Assembly: GCA_902613855.1 (NCBI GenBank)
Contig: CACMIX010000001.1
Coordinates: 62,001-126,000 of the forward strand
DNA length: 64,000 bases
Direction: 5' to 3'
Source of the DNA: an uncultured Pelagibacteraceae bacterium
Lineage (GTDB): Bacteria; Pseudomonadota; Alphaproteobacteria; Pelagibacterales; Pelagibacteraceae
Made by a program: the position numbers and the translations under genes
Notes under the pieces: model-generated
Database searches by the model: none
What the model was told of the DNA's origin: nothing
What the model saw: the letters and a program-made list of their open reading frames with translations, nothing else
Shown here: positions 48,814 through 57,568 of the stretch, piece by piece
Layout of the letters: every line of letters starts with the position of its first letter
Position numbering within the stretch: position 1 is the stretch's first letter

Positions 48814-49707
48814 ATGGATTTTCTTGTATTCCAGTACCCAATGATAACAGTCCAAGCTTGTTTGGATGGAATTTTACTTGGAATATTATTTGCATTGATT
48901 GCTTATGGGATGGCACTTCAATGGGGAGTAATGAATATAATTAATATTGCTCAAGGAGATCTTGTTATTTTAGGAGGATACATTGCTTATTTTATGTACC
49001 TTTATGGTATTCATCCAGCATGGGGAGTCATTGTATCACCAATAATAATGTATTTTGTTGGTATAGCAATTTACAAACTTGTGATTAATAAAGTTGTAGA
49101 TAGAGATCTCTTTATATCTATCCTAGCCACTTTTGGAATAAGTATTCTTTTCATGCAATTAATGAATTTTGCATTTGGAGCCGATGTCGTTCTTGCAAAT
49201 TCACATTATGGAACAACTATGTTATTTGACAATAATGTTGTGTTGCCAAATTCAAAAATATTTTCAGCCTTTATAAGTATTTTATTTGCTATCTGTTTAG
49301 TAATTTATATGAAAAAATCTAAGCTTGGTCGAGCAATCAGAGCTACAGCCCAAAATGCAAGAGCAGCAAAGATTTTAGGTGTCGATACAGAAAAAGTTTA
49401 TGCAGCAACTTTCGGCATTAATGCAGCTCTTTGTGGTGTTGCTGGTGCATTAATATCCATTACTTTTACAATTCATCCTTATATGGGGCTTCCGTACACA
49501 ATTAGATCTTTTATGATTGTTATCATCGCAGGATTAGGAAATTTACCAGGCGTTGCTATGTCAGGAATGGGTTTAGGTGTATTTGAAGAATTTGCAGATT
49601 ATATACTTGGTACTGAATTTAGAATTGGTTCAGTATTTTTATTATTAGTTTTAATACTTGTTTATAGAAGATTTAAACTTTCAAGAAAAAGAGAATATTT
49701 AAAATAA
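48814..49707 (+). CDS. livH: Liv-type ABC transporter permease LivH (system 1)
   Basis: LivH is one of two membrane subunits of the importer. It has about eight hydrophobic helices in 297 residues, with the family segments GLLFALIAYGMALQWGVMNIINIAQGD (core NIAQGD) near the N-terminus and the ATPase-contact loop RATAQNARAAKILGVDTEKVY. The final helix ends in VLIYRRFKL-type sequence (LVLILVYRRFKLSRKREYLK). It starts 21 nt after the terminator hairpin and is 2 nt before livM. Confidence 0.92.
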   Translation: MDFLVFQYPMITVQACLDGILLGILFALIAYGMALQWGVMNIINIAQGDLVILGGYIAYFMYLYGIHPAWGVIVSPIIMYFVGIAIYKLVINKVVDRDLFISILATFGISILFMQLMNFAFGADVVLANSHYGTTMLFDNNVVLPNSKIFSAFISILFAICLVIYMKKSKLGRAIRATAQNARAAKILGVDTEKVYAATFGINAALCGVAGALISITFTIHPYMGLPYTIRSFMIVIIAGLGNLPGVAMSGMGLGVFEEFADYILGTEFRIGSVFLLLVLILVYRRFKLSRKREYLK

Positions 49708-49709
49708 GT

Positions 49710-50762
49710 ATGAACAAAAATAATCTAATTTTATATATTGGAATTTTAACTTTCGGTATAGCTGCTCCATTCTTGTTTCCAGCATTTAAAGTACAGTTAT
49801 CTATTCTTTGTGTATTAATTATTCTTGCCACTACCTGGAATATTCAAGGTGGTGAAATGGGATATAATTCATTTGGAAATATACTTTTTTATGGGCTTGG
49901 CATGTACCTATGTGCCTCAGTTCAAGTTGGTATGTTTTTTCCACTAGCTGAATGGACAGAAAGTGGTGGTGAAAAAACGTTTGTACATACCCCTGCACAA
50001 TTTTTCCAGGGAATGGCTGTTGGACTGATAGTTGCAGCAGTGGTACCAACCATTATAGCAGGTTTAATTGGATACTCTATTTTAGGATTAAGGGGACATT
50101 ATTTTGCAATTTGTACATTAGGATTAGGAGTTGCAGCGGGTGAAATTTCTGGAGGAATTGAAATTATTGGAGCTGGACAAGGTTTCACTACCCCACCGTT
50201 TCCTAATGTTGGGAGTTTAGAGTCAAGAGGTGAATTTTTTTATTTCCTAAGTTTTTTTGTTTTAATACTAACCTTCATTGCAGTTAGAGGGATTTACACA
50301 ACTAGATTTAAATTGATACTAAATGCGATTAGGGATAATGAAGATAAGGCTGAGGCTATGGGAATTCAAACTATGAAATATAAAATAGTTGGTTGGATGA
50401 TATCAGCTTTCTTTTGTGGTCTTGCAGGAGGAATTATGGGTGGCTTAGTTGGATATATTGATTCAACCGATGTTGCTTTTGATGGAAGAGAGATGGGAGT
50501 TTTTATGGTTCTAATGGCAATCCTAGGTGGAAAAGGAACTCTTTGGGGACCAATAATTGGCGCAACAGTATTTCATATTTTCAAAGAAGGTTTTTGGACA
50601 TTCTTCTTAGGTTGGCAATATGTTGCATTAGGAGTTTTAATTGTCGTTATCGTTATTTATTTCCCAGAAGGCATAATGGGTTGGTTAAGGGAAAAATATC
50701 CTGAGAGATTTGGTGAAGTTGTGGATGAGAAAGATCGTAAAGCACAGGTGGAACTTAAATGA
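49710..50762 (+). CDS. livM: Liv-type ABC transporter permease LivM (system 1)
   Basis: LivM is the second membrane subunit. The 350-residue protein has about eight to ten helices and the family pattern GYSILGLRGHYFAICTLGLGVAAGEI, of which GLRGHYFAICTLG is the core. The ATPase-contact loop is LNAIRDNEDKAEAMGIQTMKYK. The C-terminal FPEGIMGWLREKY is typical. It overlaps livG by 4 nt (ATGA), so the membrane and ATPase subunits are translationally coupled. Confidence 0.92.
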   Translation: MNKNNLILYIGILTFGIAAPFLFPAFKVQLSILCVLIILATTWNIQGGEMGYNSFGNILFYGLGMYLCASVQVGMFFPLAEWTESGGEKTFVHTPAQFFQGMAVGLIVAAVVPTIIAGLIGYSILGLRGHYFAICTLGLGVAAGEISGGIEIIGAGQGFTTPPFPNVGSLESRGEFFYFLSFFVLILTFIAVRGIYTTRFKLILNAIRDNEDKAEAMGIQTMKYKIVGWMISAFFCGLAGGIMGGLVGYIDSTDVAFDGREMGVFMVLMAILGGKGTLWGPIIGATVFHIFKEGFWTFFLGWQYVALGVLIVVIVIYFPEGIMGWLREKYPERFGEVVDEKDRKAQVELK

Positions 50763-51499
50763 GTATTCTAGAAGTTAGTAATGTTAGTAAATCATTTGGT
50801 GGTGTTAAAGCTAATGTTGATATCTCAATGAATGTTGAAAAAGGTAGGATTGTTGGATTAATTGGTCCTAATGGATCCGGTAAAACAACATTATTTAATT
50901 CGATAGTAGGGACATACCCAATTGATAATGGTTCAATTAAGTTTAATGATAAAGAGGTTTCAGAATTACCAGTACCAGTTATCGCAAAACTTGGATTGTT
51001 AAGAACTTTTCAACAAACTCGAATTTATGGAAAGCTTAATTGTGTAGAAAATATGCTTATTAGTCACAAAGGCAGTGATGAGAGTTTAATGAAGATCTTT
51101 TCATCAATTCCTAAAGAACTAACAGAAAAAGCAGAAAATTTATTAAATTTTGTAGGTTTATATCAAAAAAGAAATTTAAGAGCAGGTGACTTATCTTTTG
51201 GACAACAGAAATTATTAGAATTAGCTATGGCATTAATGAATGAGCCAGAAATGTTACTATTAGATGAGCCAACAGCTGGAATTAATCCTACATTGATTAA
51301 TGGAATTATAGATAGGCTAATTAAAGTAAACCAAGATTTTGGAATTACTCTTTTAGTTATCGAGCATAACATGAGAGTAATTATGCAGCTGGCTGAAAAT
51401 ATTTTTTGCCTAGCACATGGTAAAATGTTAGCTAACGGGTCGCCTGATGAAATTAAAAACGATAAACGTGTAATAGACGCGTATTTAGGAGCTCAATAA
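50759..51499 (+). CDS. livG: Liv-type ABC transporter ATPase LivG (system 1)
   Basis: LivG is one of two ATPases that energise the importer. Walker A GPNGSGKTTLFN is near residues 37-48, the signature reads LSFGQQKLLELA, Walker B is MLLLDEPTAGINP and the switch His is in LVIEHNMRVI. The C-terminal region EIKNDKRVIDAYLGAQ is characteristic of LivG/BraF. The length of 246 is normal. It overlaps livM by 4 nt and livF by 1 nt (TAATG). Confidence 0.95.
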   Translation: MSILEVSNVSKSFGGVKANVDISMNVEKGRIVGLIGPNGSGKTTLFNSIVGTYPIDNGSIKFNDKEVSELPVPVIAKLGLLRTFQQTRIYGKLNCVENMLISHKGSDESLMKIFSSIPKELTEKAENLLNFVGLYQKRNLRAGDLSFGQQKLLELAMALMNEPEMLLLDEPTAGINPTLINGIIDRLIKVNQDFGITLLVIEHNMRVIMQLAENIFCLAHGKMLANGSPDEIKNDKRVIDAYLGAQ

Positions 51500-52284
51500 T
51501 GTCTAATCAATATGAGGTATTAGGAAAAGCTCCTGGTCCAGAAGATTTAAAAAAATTATCACCAAGTGAAATACATTTAACTATTAAAGGTTTGAATGCT
51601 GGTTATGGAAAGATGGAAATTTTGCATAATTTTGATTTATTTGTAAACAAGGCACAGTCTTTATGTTTAATAGGTCCAAACGGTGCAGGAAAATCTACAA
51701 TACTTCATTCTATTTATGGATTTACAAATATTTTTTCAGGTCAAATTGAAATTGATGGTAAAGAAATTACAAATTTAACACCAGCAGAAAAGTTAAAATC
51801 TGTAGGTATAGCTTATATACTTCAAGATAATTCAGTATTTCCTGACATGACTGTAGAGGAAAATTTATTAATGGGTGGATATATAAAAGAAAATACAGAT
51901 GAGTCTTATCAAGAAGCTGAAAGAATTTTTGAGAAATATGAAAGATTAAGAAATAGAAGAAATCAGCCTGCAAAAGTTTTATCAGGAGGGGAGAGAAGAT
52001 TGTTAGAAATTTCTAGAGCCCTTGTTATGAAACCATCAGTTTTATTAGTTGACGAACCATCGATTGGATTAGAACCAAGATACATTGATATGGTTTTTGA
52101 AATTTTAAGAGATCTTCAGGAAAATGAAAAAAAAACAATTATTCTTGTTGAACAAAATGCTAAAAAAGGATTAGAATTTGCAGATATAGGATACGTCTTA
52201 GTATCTGGTGAAACTGCTATTGCTGGCAAAGGAGACGATTTACTTAAAAATCCTGATGTTGGTCGACTTTTCCTTGGTGGCTAA
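51499..52284 (+). CDS. livF: Liv-type ABC transporter ATPase LivF (system 1)
   Basis: LivF is the second ATPase of the importer. Walker A GPNGAGKST, the signature LSGGERRLLEISRA, Walker B VLLVDEPSIGLEP and the switch region LVEQNAKKGLEFADIGYVL are all present; the Gln in VEQNA in place of His is normal for LivF. At 261 residues it is about 25 longer than usual because of an N-terminal extension (YEVLGKAPGPEDLKKLSPSE) before the conserved LNAGYG. The extension has no recognised function. It overlaps livG and azlC by one base each (TAATG). Confidence 0.94.
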   Translation: MSNQYEVLGKAPGPEDLKKLSPSEIHLTIKGLNAGYGKMEILHNFDLFVNKAQSLCLIGPNGAGKSTILHSIYGFTNIFSGQIEIDGKEITNLTPAEKLKSVGIAYILQDNSVFPDMTVEENLLMGGYIKENTDESYQEAERIFEKYERLRNRRNQPAKVLSGGERRLLEISRALVMKPSVLLVDEPSIGLEPRYIDMVFEILRDLQENEKKTIILVEQNAKKGLEFADIGYVLVSGETAIAGKGDDLLKNPDVGRLFLGG

Positions 52285-52988
52285 TGATTAATAGGCAGTT
52301 TTTCTTTAAGGGATATAAATCTATTCTCGCACCCGATAGTCCTGCAATTGCTTTAGGATGTTGTTTCATTGCTATAGGAGCTTTACTTAAAAACCTAGGT
52401 TTTAATATTCAAGAAAGTATTTTTTCTACAATGTTAACTTATGCTTTGCCAGGTTCGTTAGTAATGGCTGAGTCGTTATTAGTCGGAGCATCATTACTAA
52501 ATATTTTTTTAGCAGTTTGGTTTGTTAATGCGAGACTTTATCCAATGGCAGTTTCTTTGTTTCCACTAATGATGCATAAAAATCAACCTAAATGGAAATA
52601 CTATTTTTCATGTCATTTCATTGCAGTTTCTGCTTGGTTGATAATGAAAAGTAACTATAAGACAGTTCCCAAAGAACAAAGAATTGATTTTTGGATCGGG
52701 ATAGGTAGCGCGACTTGGAGCGTAGCAGTTTTAGGTACTTTTATAGGTTTTTATTTTTCAGAGTATTTAAATAAAGATATGATGATGGGATTAGCTATTC
52801 TTAATCCAGTCTATTTCTTATGCATGATGGTGGGAGCTTCAAAAACAATACAAATTACATTATCTGTTATTCTTGGAACAATTTTAGGACCTATCTTTTA
52901 TTTTTTGTCACCAGAATGGTCGATTTTACTTGGAGGCATAATTGGTGGAACAATTGCATATCTCATAGGAGAGCTAAATGTCAGTTAG
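52284..52988 (+). CDS. azlC: AzlC-family branched-chain amino acid exporter, large subunit
   Basis: AzlC/YgaZ proteins work with AzlD/YgaH to export branched-chain amino acids and analogues. The 234-residue protein has about six to seven helices, with the family stretches LTYALPGSLVMAESLLVGASLLNIF (core ALPGSLVMAE), WFVNARLYPMAVSLFP and the final RAAALE-like hydrophobic tail replaced by GGTIAYLIGELNV. It overlaps livF by one base and azlD by 11 nt. Its place in an importer operon is unusual: an exporter encoded with a Liv importer suggests overflow control, or a different use of one of the two. Confidence 0.88.
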   Translation: MINRQFFFKGYKSILAPDSPAIALGCCFIAIGALLKNLGFNIQESIFSTMLTYALPGSLVMAESLLVGASLLNIFLAVWFVNARLYPMAVSLFPLMMHKNQPKWKYYFSCHFIAVSAWLIMKSNYKTVPKEQRIDFWIGIGSATWSVAVLGTFIGFYFSEYLNKDMMMGLAILNPVYFLCMMVGASKTIQITLSVILGTILGPIFYFLSPEWSILLGGIIGGTIAYLIGELNVS

Positions 52989-53301
52989 TATTTTTTATGC
53001 AATCTTAGTTACTTCATTAGCTACTTTTATTTCAAGATTTCTTGGGGCTGTAAGCTCACAGGGAATTAAAGAAACTTCAAAATTATTTAAATGGTTTAAT
53101 TGTTTAGCCTATGCAACTTTAGCAGCACTAATAGCTAGAACAATTATTTTTCCTGCTGGTGTTCTTATTGACGCAAGTTATTTAAGTAGAATAATTGTTG
53201 TCGTATTGTCATTAGTTGTATTCTTTGTGTCTAAACAAAATTATGTTTATCCCACAGTTTTTTCTGCCTTATGTATGGCAGCAATTAATAATTATTTTTA
53301 A
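52978..53301 (+). CDS. azlD: AzlD-family exporter small subunit
   Basis: AzlD is the small membrane partner of AzlC. The 107-residue protein has three to four hydrophobic helices and the family-typical pattern SLATFISRFLGAV near the N-terminus and FKWFNCLAYATLAALIARTI. It overlaps azlC by 11 nt. It is followed by a 40-nt AT-rich gap before glaH. The assignment relies on helix pattern, size and pairing with azlC. Confidence 0.85.
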   Translation: MSVSIFYAILVTSLATFISRFLGAVSSQGIKETSKLFKWFNCLAYATLAALIARTIIFPAGVLIDASYLSRIIVVVLSLVVFFVSKQNYVYPTVFSALCMAAINNYF

Positions 53302-53341
53302 TTCAAATTGATTTATTATTTAAGTTAATTTAAAATTTAAT

Positions 53342-54253
53342 ATGGAAAAAATTGAGGGTATAGAAGTTCACAATCACAAAGACTCTAGTAGAATATTAAG
53401 TATTCAATTAGATGATGAAATCGTAAAAAAATTAATTTTTCCTTTTAATAAATTTGATCTTACTGCACTAGAACTTAAACCATTTACTAGATTTACAATT
53501 GCGAAGAGTCTTGATGATTTAACTAATAATAAACTAAGTAAGTTAATCAATTCGATACTCCGAGACAGATCAACTGGTTGCTTTATTATTGGTCCTAAAA
53601 ATATTTCATTAAAAACTAATGACAAATTTTTAGTTAAATTAGCAACTGCTGTTGCTCACCTTATTGGAGTCCCAAATCATGACTCTATGGCTGGAAAATA
53701 CTATGCGAGATTTCATGTTAAGCATGAAGATGCTAGTGACTCTTATTTGAGAAAAGCTTACAGAAATATGGATTTGCACACAGATGGAACATATGTAAAG
53801 GAAGTAACAGATTGGTTAGTTATGACCAAACTAGAGGAGCAAAACGTACAAGGCGGTGAAACCGCAATGTTACATTTAGATGATTGGGAACATTGTGATG
53901 ATTTATCCAAAGATCCTGTTGGTCAACAAGATTTTGTTTGGGGATCTCCTAAAAGTAAAAATATTGATTATAAGGTAGAGCATCCAGTTTTTTCGTTTGA
54001 TAAAGAAGGTAGACCTAAAATTTCATACATAGATCAATTTCCGGAACCTAAAAATATGGAACAGGGAAATTTTTTACAAAAATTATCCGATGCATTAGAG
54101 GAAAGTAAAAATAAAGTAATTACTAAATTACCAGTTGGTCATTCTGTTATAGCTAATAATTATTTCTGGCTTCATGGAAGAAAACCATTCAAAGAAAATA
54201 AAGAATTAAGTAGGGAATTGTTGAGAATTAGAGGCTCTTTTTTTGTTAATTAA
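53342..54253 (+). CDS. glaH: glutarate 2-hydroxylase (GlaH/CsiD), Fe(II)/2-oxoglutarate dioxygenase
   Basis: GlaH hydroxylates glutarate to L-2-hydroxyglutarate with oxygen and 2-oxoglutarate, part of lysine catabolism through cadaverine and glutarate. The match to the E. coli protein is strong by memory: LATAVAHLIG, then YYARFHVKHEDASDSYLR, LHTDGTYVKEVTD, EQNVQGGETAMLHLDDWEH and YIDQFPEPK. The iron ligands would be His146, Asp148 and His278 (FWLHGR); Arg291, Arg295 or Arg297 would bind 2-oxoglutarate. At 303 residues it is slightly shorter than the E. coli enzyme because of a shorter N-terminus. The usual neighbours (lhgO, gabD, gabT) are absent; a ProC-like gene follows. Confidence 0.88.
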   Translation: MEKIEGIEVHNHKDSSRILSIQLDDEIVKKLIFPFNKFDLTALELKPFTRFTIAKSLDDLTNNKLSKLINSILRDRSTGCFIIGPKNISLKTNDKFLVKLATAVAHLIGVPNHDSMAGKYYARFHVKHEDASDSYLRKAYRNMDLHTDGTYVKEVTDWLVMTKLEEQNVQGGETAMLHLDDWEHCDDLSKDPVGQQDFVWGSPKSKNIDYKVEHPVFSFDKEGRPKISYIDQFPEPKNMEQGNFLQKLSDALEESKNKVITKLPVGHSVIANNYFWLHGRKPFKENKELSRELLRIRGSFFVN

Positions 54254-54287
54254 TTCAATATAATCAATATAAGGTATTCAAAACTTT

Positions 54288-55055
54288 ATGAATTTAGGAT
54301 TTATTGGCACTGGCAAAATAGCATCTTCAGTAATTACTGGAATTTGTACTTCTAGAATTTCCTATAAGAAAATAATAATTTCTCCAAGAAATACAAAAAT
54401 AGCGAAGAGTTTAAAGGCAAAATTTAAGAAAATTACAATTGCTAAAACTAATCAGCAAATTGTGGATCAATCGGATTGGGTTTTCTTATCAGTAACTCCA
54501 AGCGTGGGTGAAAAAATTATTAAAAACTTAAAATTCAAGTCTAAACAGACAATAATAAGTTTTATTTCTACGATTACATTATCTCGATTAAAAAAAGCTA
54601 TAAAAGTCAAAGCAAAAATAGTTAGAGCAATACCTTTGCCACCAATCTCCTTAAAGAAAGGACCAGTACCTATTTGCCCTCCAAATATTAAAGTTAAGAA
54701 GTTTTTTAATAATTTAGGAACTACTGTTGAAATTAAAAAAGAAAAATCCTCAATTAACTTTTGGACAACTTCTGGCATGATGGCTCCATTTTACGAATTA
54801 TTGAGAGTTATGACTGATTGGTTAGTTAAAAGAGGTGTAAAGAGAGATAATGCTCAAAAATATATTACGTCGTTATTTTTAGCCTTATCTGAAGATGCAG
54901 TTAAAAATTCAAAAGAAAATTTAAAGTTTTTGGTTAAAGAGTCTCAAACTCCAAAAGGTTTAAATGAGCAAGGTGTTAAAGAGTTATCAAAAGCTGGATT
55001 TTATAAATCACTTGAAAAAACTTTAAATAGCATTCATCGAAGACTAAATAAATAG
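54288..55055 (+). CDS. proC: pyrroline-5-carboxylate reductase-like protein
   Basis: ProC reduces pyrroline-5-carboxylate to proline with NAD(P)H; some relatives act on other cyclic imines such as piperideine-2-carboxylate. The N-terminal Rossmann motif GFIGTGKIASSVITGI, the AIPLPPISLKKGPVPICPP segment (usual form RxMPNTPxxxxxG, here altered) and a C-terminal helical dimerisation domain are visible. At 255 residues it is a little short. The altered MPNTP motif (IPLPPI) and the place between glaH and a Liv operon leave open a role in lysine or ornithine-derived imine metabolism rather than proline synthesis. It is 5 nt before the second livG. Confidence 0.72.
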   Translation: MNLGFIGTGKIASSVITGICTSRISYKKIIISPRNTKIAKSLKAKFKKITIAKTNQQIVDQSDWVFLSVTPSVGEKIIKNLKFKSKQTIISFISTITLSRLKKAIKVKAKIVRAIPLPPISLKKGPVPICPPNIKVKKFFNNLGTTVEIKKEKSSINFWTTSGMMAPFYELLRVMTDWLVKRGVKRDNAQKYITSLFLALSEDAVKNSKENLKFLVKESQTPKGLNEQGVKELSKAGFYKSLEKTLNSIHRRLNK

Positions 55056-55060
55056 ACTGA

Positions 55061-55849
55061 ATGTCAGAAAATATTTTAGAAATTAAAAATTTATCAAAAT
55101 ACTTTGGTGGATTAGCAGCTGTTTCTGATTGTTCTTTGAAAGTTTCAAGAGGTACTATTACAGGAATTATTGGACCTAATGGATCTGGTAAGACAACATT
55201 ATTTAATTTGATTGCTGGAAATTTAAAGTCCTCTGGTGGTGAAGTAATTTTTGATAATGAAAATATAACAGATGTGCCTTCTTTTGAATTATTTTCAAAA
55301 GGATTATTAAGGACTTTTCAAATAGCACATGAATTTTCTAACCTATCAGTATTGGAAAACCTAATGATGGTCCCTGGTAACCAGTCTGGAGAAAAGCTTA
55401 TGACAGCATTATTAAAACCAAGTTTAGTTTCTGAAGAGGAAGAATTGGTTGAAGAAAAAGCAAAAGAAGTTGTTGATTTTCTTAATCTTGGTCATTTATC
55501 AAATGAATTAGCTGGTAACTTATCTGGAGGACAAAAAAAACTTTTAGAGCTTGGAAGAACAATGATGGTGGATGCTAAATTAGTACTCCTTGATGAGGTA
55601 GGTGCAGGAGTTAATAGAACACTTTTAAAAGATCTAGGAAGTGCAATAGAAAAATTGAATAAAGAAAAAGGATATACTTTTTGTATGATCGAACATGATA
55701 TGGATTTTATTGGAAGATTATGTGACCCAGTAATTGTAATGGCTGAAGGTTCAGTTTTATTTGAAGGCTCTGTGGAAGATGCAAAAAAAGATGAAAAGGT
55801 CATTGAGAGTTATCTTGGAAGAGGATCTAAAATTAAGGATCATAACTAA
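55061..55849 (+). CDS. livG: Liv-type ABC transporter ATPase LivG (system 2)
   Basis: This is the first ATPase of a second importer set. Walker A GPNGSGKTTLFN and signature LSGGQKKLLELGRT are standard. Walker B reads LVLLDEVGAGVNRT, with Val where Pro is usual after DE; the catalytic Glu is kept. The switch region is MIEHDMDFIGRL, and the C-terminus EKVIESYLGRG is LivG-like. The length of 262 is normal. It starts 5 nt after the ProC-like gene and overlaps livF by one base. Confidence 0.92.
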   Translation: MSENILEIKNLSKYFGGLAAVSDCSLKVSRGTITGIIGPNGSGKTTLFNLIAGNLKSSGGEVIFDNENITDVPSFELFSKGLLRTFQIAHEFSNLSVLENLMMVPGNQSGEKLMTALLKPSLVSEEEELVEEKAKEVVDFLNLGHLSNELAGNLSGGQKKLLELGRTMMVDAKLVLLDEVGAGVNRTLLKDLGSAIEKLNKEKGYTFCMIEHDMDFIGRLCDPVIVMAEGSVLFEGSVEDAKKDEKVIESYLGRGSKIKDHN

Positions 55850-56556
55850 TGGCATATTTTGAGGGAATAGAAATGACAGGAGGTTATGGAAATGGTCCAG
55901 ATATAATAAACTCATGCACAGTAAATGTTAACAGAGGTGAAATAGTTTCAATTTTAGGGCCAAATGGAGCAGGTAAGTCTACTGCAATGAAAGCTATGTT
56001 GGGCTTATTAAATTTAAAATCTGGATCAATTAAAATTAACGGTAAGGATATTTCAAACCTATCTCCGCAAGATAGAGTTAAAGAAGGTATTTCTTTTGTC
56101 CCTCAAAATAAAAATGTTTTTGCTGGTATGACAGTTGAAGAGAATTTAGAAATGGGAGCATTTCTGTTAAATGAAGAAATTAAAAATATAATAGAAGAAA
56201 TTTATGAATTATTCCCAATTTTAAAAGAAAAACAAAATCAATTAGTTGGCGAACTATCAGGTGGACAAAGACAACAAGTTGCACTCGGTAGAGCACTAAT
56301 GATTAAACCAACAGTTTTGATGCTTGATGAGCCTACTGCTGGTGTTTCACCAATTGTAATGGATGAATTATTCGATCATATAGTAAAAGTCAAAAGGAGT
56401 GATGTAGCAATTCTAATGGTTGAACAAAATGCTAAACAAGCATTGAGCATTTCTGATAGAGGTTATGTTTTGGTAACTGGAGAAAATCGTTATTCAGGTA
56501 CAGGTAATGAGTTATTAAATGATCCAAGAGTAAGAAGCTCTTTTTTGGGAGGTTGA
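55849..56556 (+). CDS. livF: Liv-type ABC transporter ATPase LivF (system 2)
   Basis: This is the second ATPase of system 2. Walker A GPNGAGKSTAMKA, signature LSGGQRQQVALGRA, Walker B VLMLDEPTAGVSP and LMVEQNAKQALSISDRGYVL are all standard for LivF. The length of 235 is normal, without the N-terminal extension of the system 1 copy. It overlaps livG by one base (TAATG) and is followed after one base by livH with a GTG start. Confidence 0.94.
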   Translation: MAYFEGIEMTGGYGNGPDIINSCTVNVNRGEIVSILGPNGAGKSTAMKAMLGLLNLKSGSIKINGKDISNLSPQDRVKEGISFVPQNKNVFAGMTVEENLEMGAFLLNEEIKNIIEEIYELFPILKEKQNQLVGELSGGQRQQVALGRALMIKPTVLMLDEPTAGVSPIVMDELFDHIVKVKRSDVAILMVEQNAKQALSISDRGYVLVTGENRYSGTGNELLNDPRVRSSFLGG

Positions 56557-56557
56557 T

Positions 56558-57568
56558 GTGGATATATTAAATGCATTAATTCTATTATTAAATTATATTT
56601 TTATACCTGCACTTACATATGGTTCTCAATTAGCTCTTGGTGCAATTTTTGTTACTTTAATTTATGGAATTTTAAGATTTGCTAATTTTGCAACTGGAGA
56701 CATGATGTCTTTTGGTACAATGGTAACAATATTGTTCACCTGGTATTTTCAGTCACTAGGAATTTCTTTGGGAGTGTTGCCAACTGCATTAATAGCTATT
56801 CCTCTTGGAATTTTATTTATGATAATCTATATGCTTTCGATAGATAAATTTGTATTTAAATATTATAGAGTAAATAAAAGCCCCCCTGTGCAATTAGCTA
56901 TGGTTAGTATCGGAGTAATGTTTGTTACTCAAGCATTGGTTAGAATTATTATTGGACCTTCAGATCAAAGATTTTTTGATGGAGAAAAATTTATAATTAA
57001 AGCTAGAGAATTTAAAGAGATGACTGGATTAAATGAAGGTCTTGCATTGAAATCAACACAAGTAATTACTGTATTAGTTACAATAGTATTAGTCTCTTTA
57101 TTGTTTTGGTTTTTAAATAAAACTAAAACTGGCAAAAGCATGAAAGCTTATTCAGATAATGAAGACTTAGCTTTACTTTCAGGAATAGATCCTAAAAAAA
57201 TTGTAATGATAACTTGGATAATTGCTGGAATTTTAGCAACTATAGGTGGAGCTTTGTATGGATTAGATAAAAGTTTCAAACCATTTACCTATTTTAACAA
57301 TATGCTTCCAATTTTTGCAGCTGCTATTGTTGGGGGAATTGGAAACCCATTTGGTGCTTTTTTAGGAGGATATGTCATTGCTTTTTCTGAGATATTTCTA
57401 ACTTATGCATATAAGAAATTTTTTATTTATATATTGCCTGAAAGTATGGAGCCTGAGAGTTTAGTTCAGCTTTTATCTACAGATTATAAATTTGCAGTCT
57501 CATTTTCGATATTAGTAATTGTATTACTCTATAGACCATCTGGGATATTCAAAGGGAAGGTACTGTGA
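56558..57568 (+). CDS. livH: Liv-type ABC transporter permease LivH (system 2)
   Basis: This is the first membrane subunit of system 2, 336 residues with about eight helices. YGSQLALGAIFVTLIYGILRFANFATGDMMSFG (core RFANFATGDMM) is the LivH-type N-terminal region. The ATPase-contact loop is MKAYSDNEDLALLSGIDPKKI, and AAIVGGIGNPFGAFLGGYVI is the conserved late segment. It uses a GTG start one base after livF, the only in-frame choice that keeps the first helix. It overlaps livM by 4 nt. Confidence 0.92.
   Translation: MDILNALILLLNYIFIPALTYGSQLALGAIFVTLIYGILRFANFATGDMMSFGTMVTILFTWYFQSLGISLGVLPTALIAIPLGILFMIIYMLSIDKFVFKYYRVNKSPPVQLAMVSIGVMFVTQALVRIIIGPSDQRFFDGEKFIIKAREFKEMTGLNEGLALKSTQVITVLVTIVLVSLLFWFLNKTKTGKSMKAYSDNEDLALLSGIDPKKIVMITWIIAGILATIGGALYGLDKSFKPFTYFNNMLPIFAAAIVGGIGNPFGAFLGGYVIAFSEIFLTYAYKKFFIYILPESMEPESLVQLLSTDYKFAVSFSILVIVLLYRPSGIFKGKVL

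Noticed and set aside
52820..53008. Small plus-strand frame across the azlC/azlD junction
   Set aside because: It lies wholly within two coding genes in another frame and has no hydrophobic or domain pattern.
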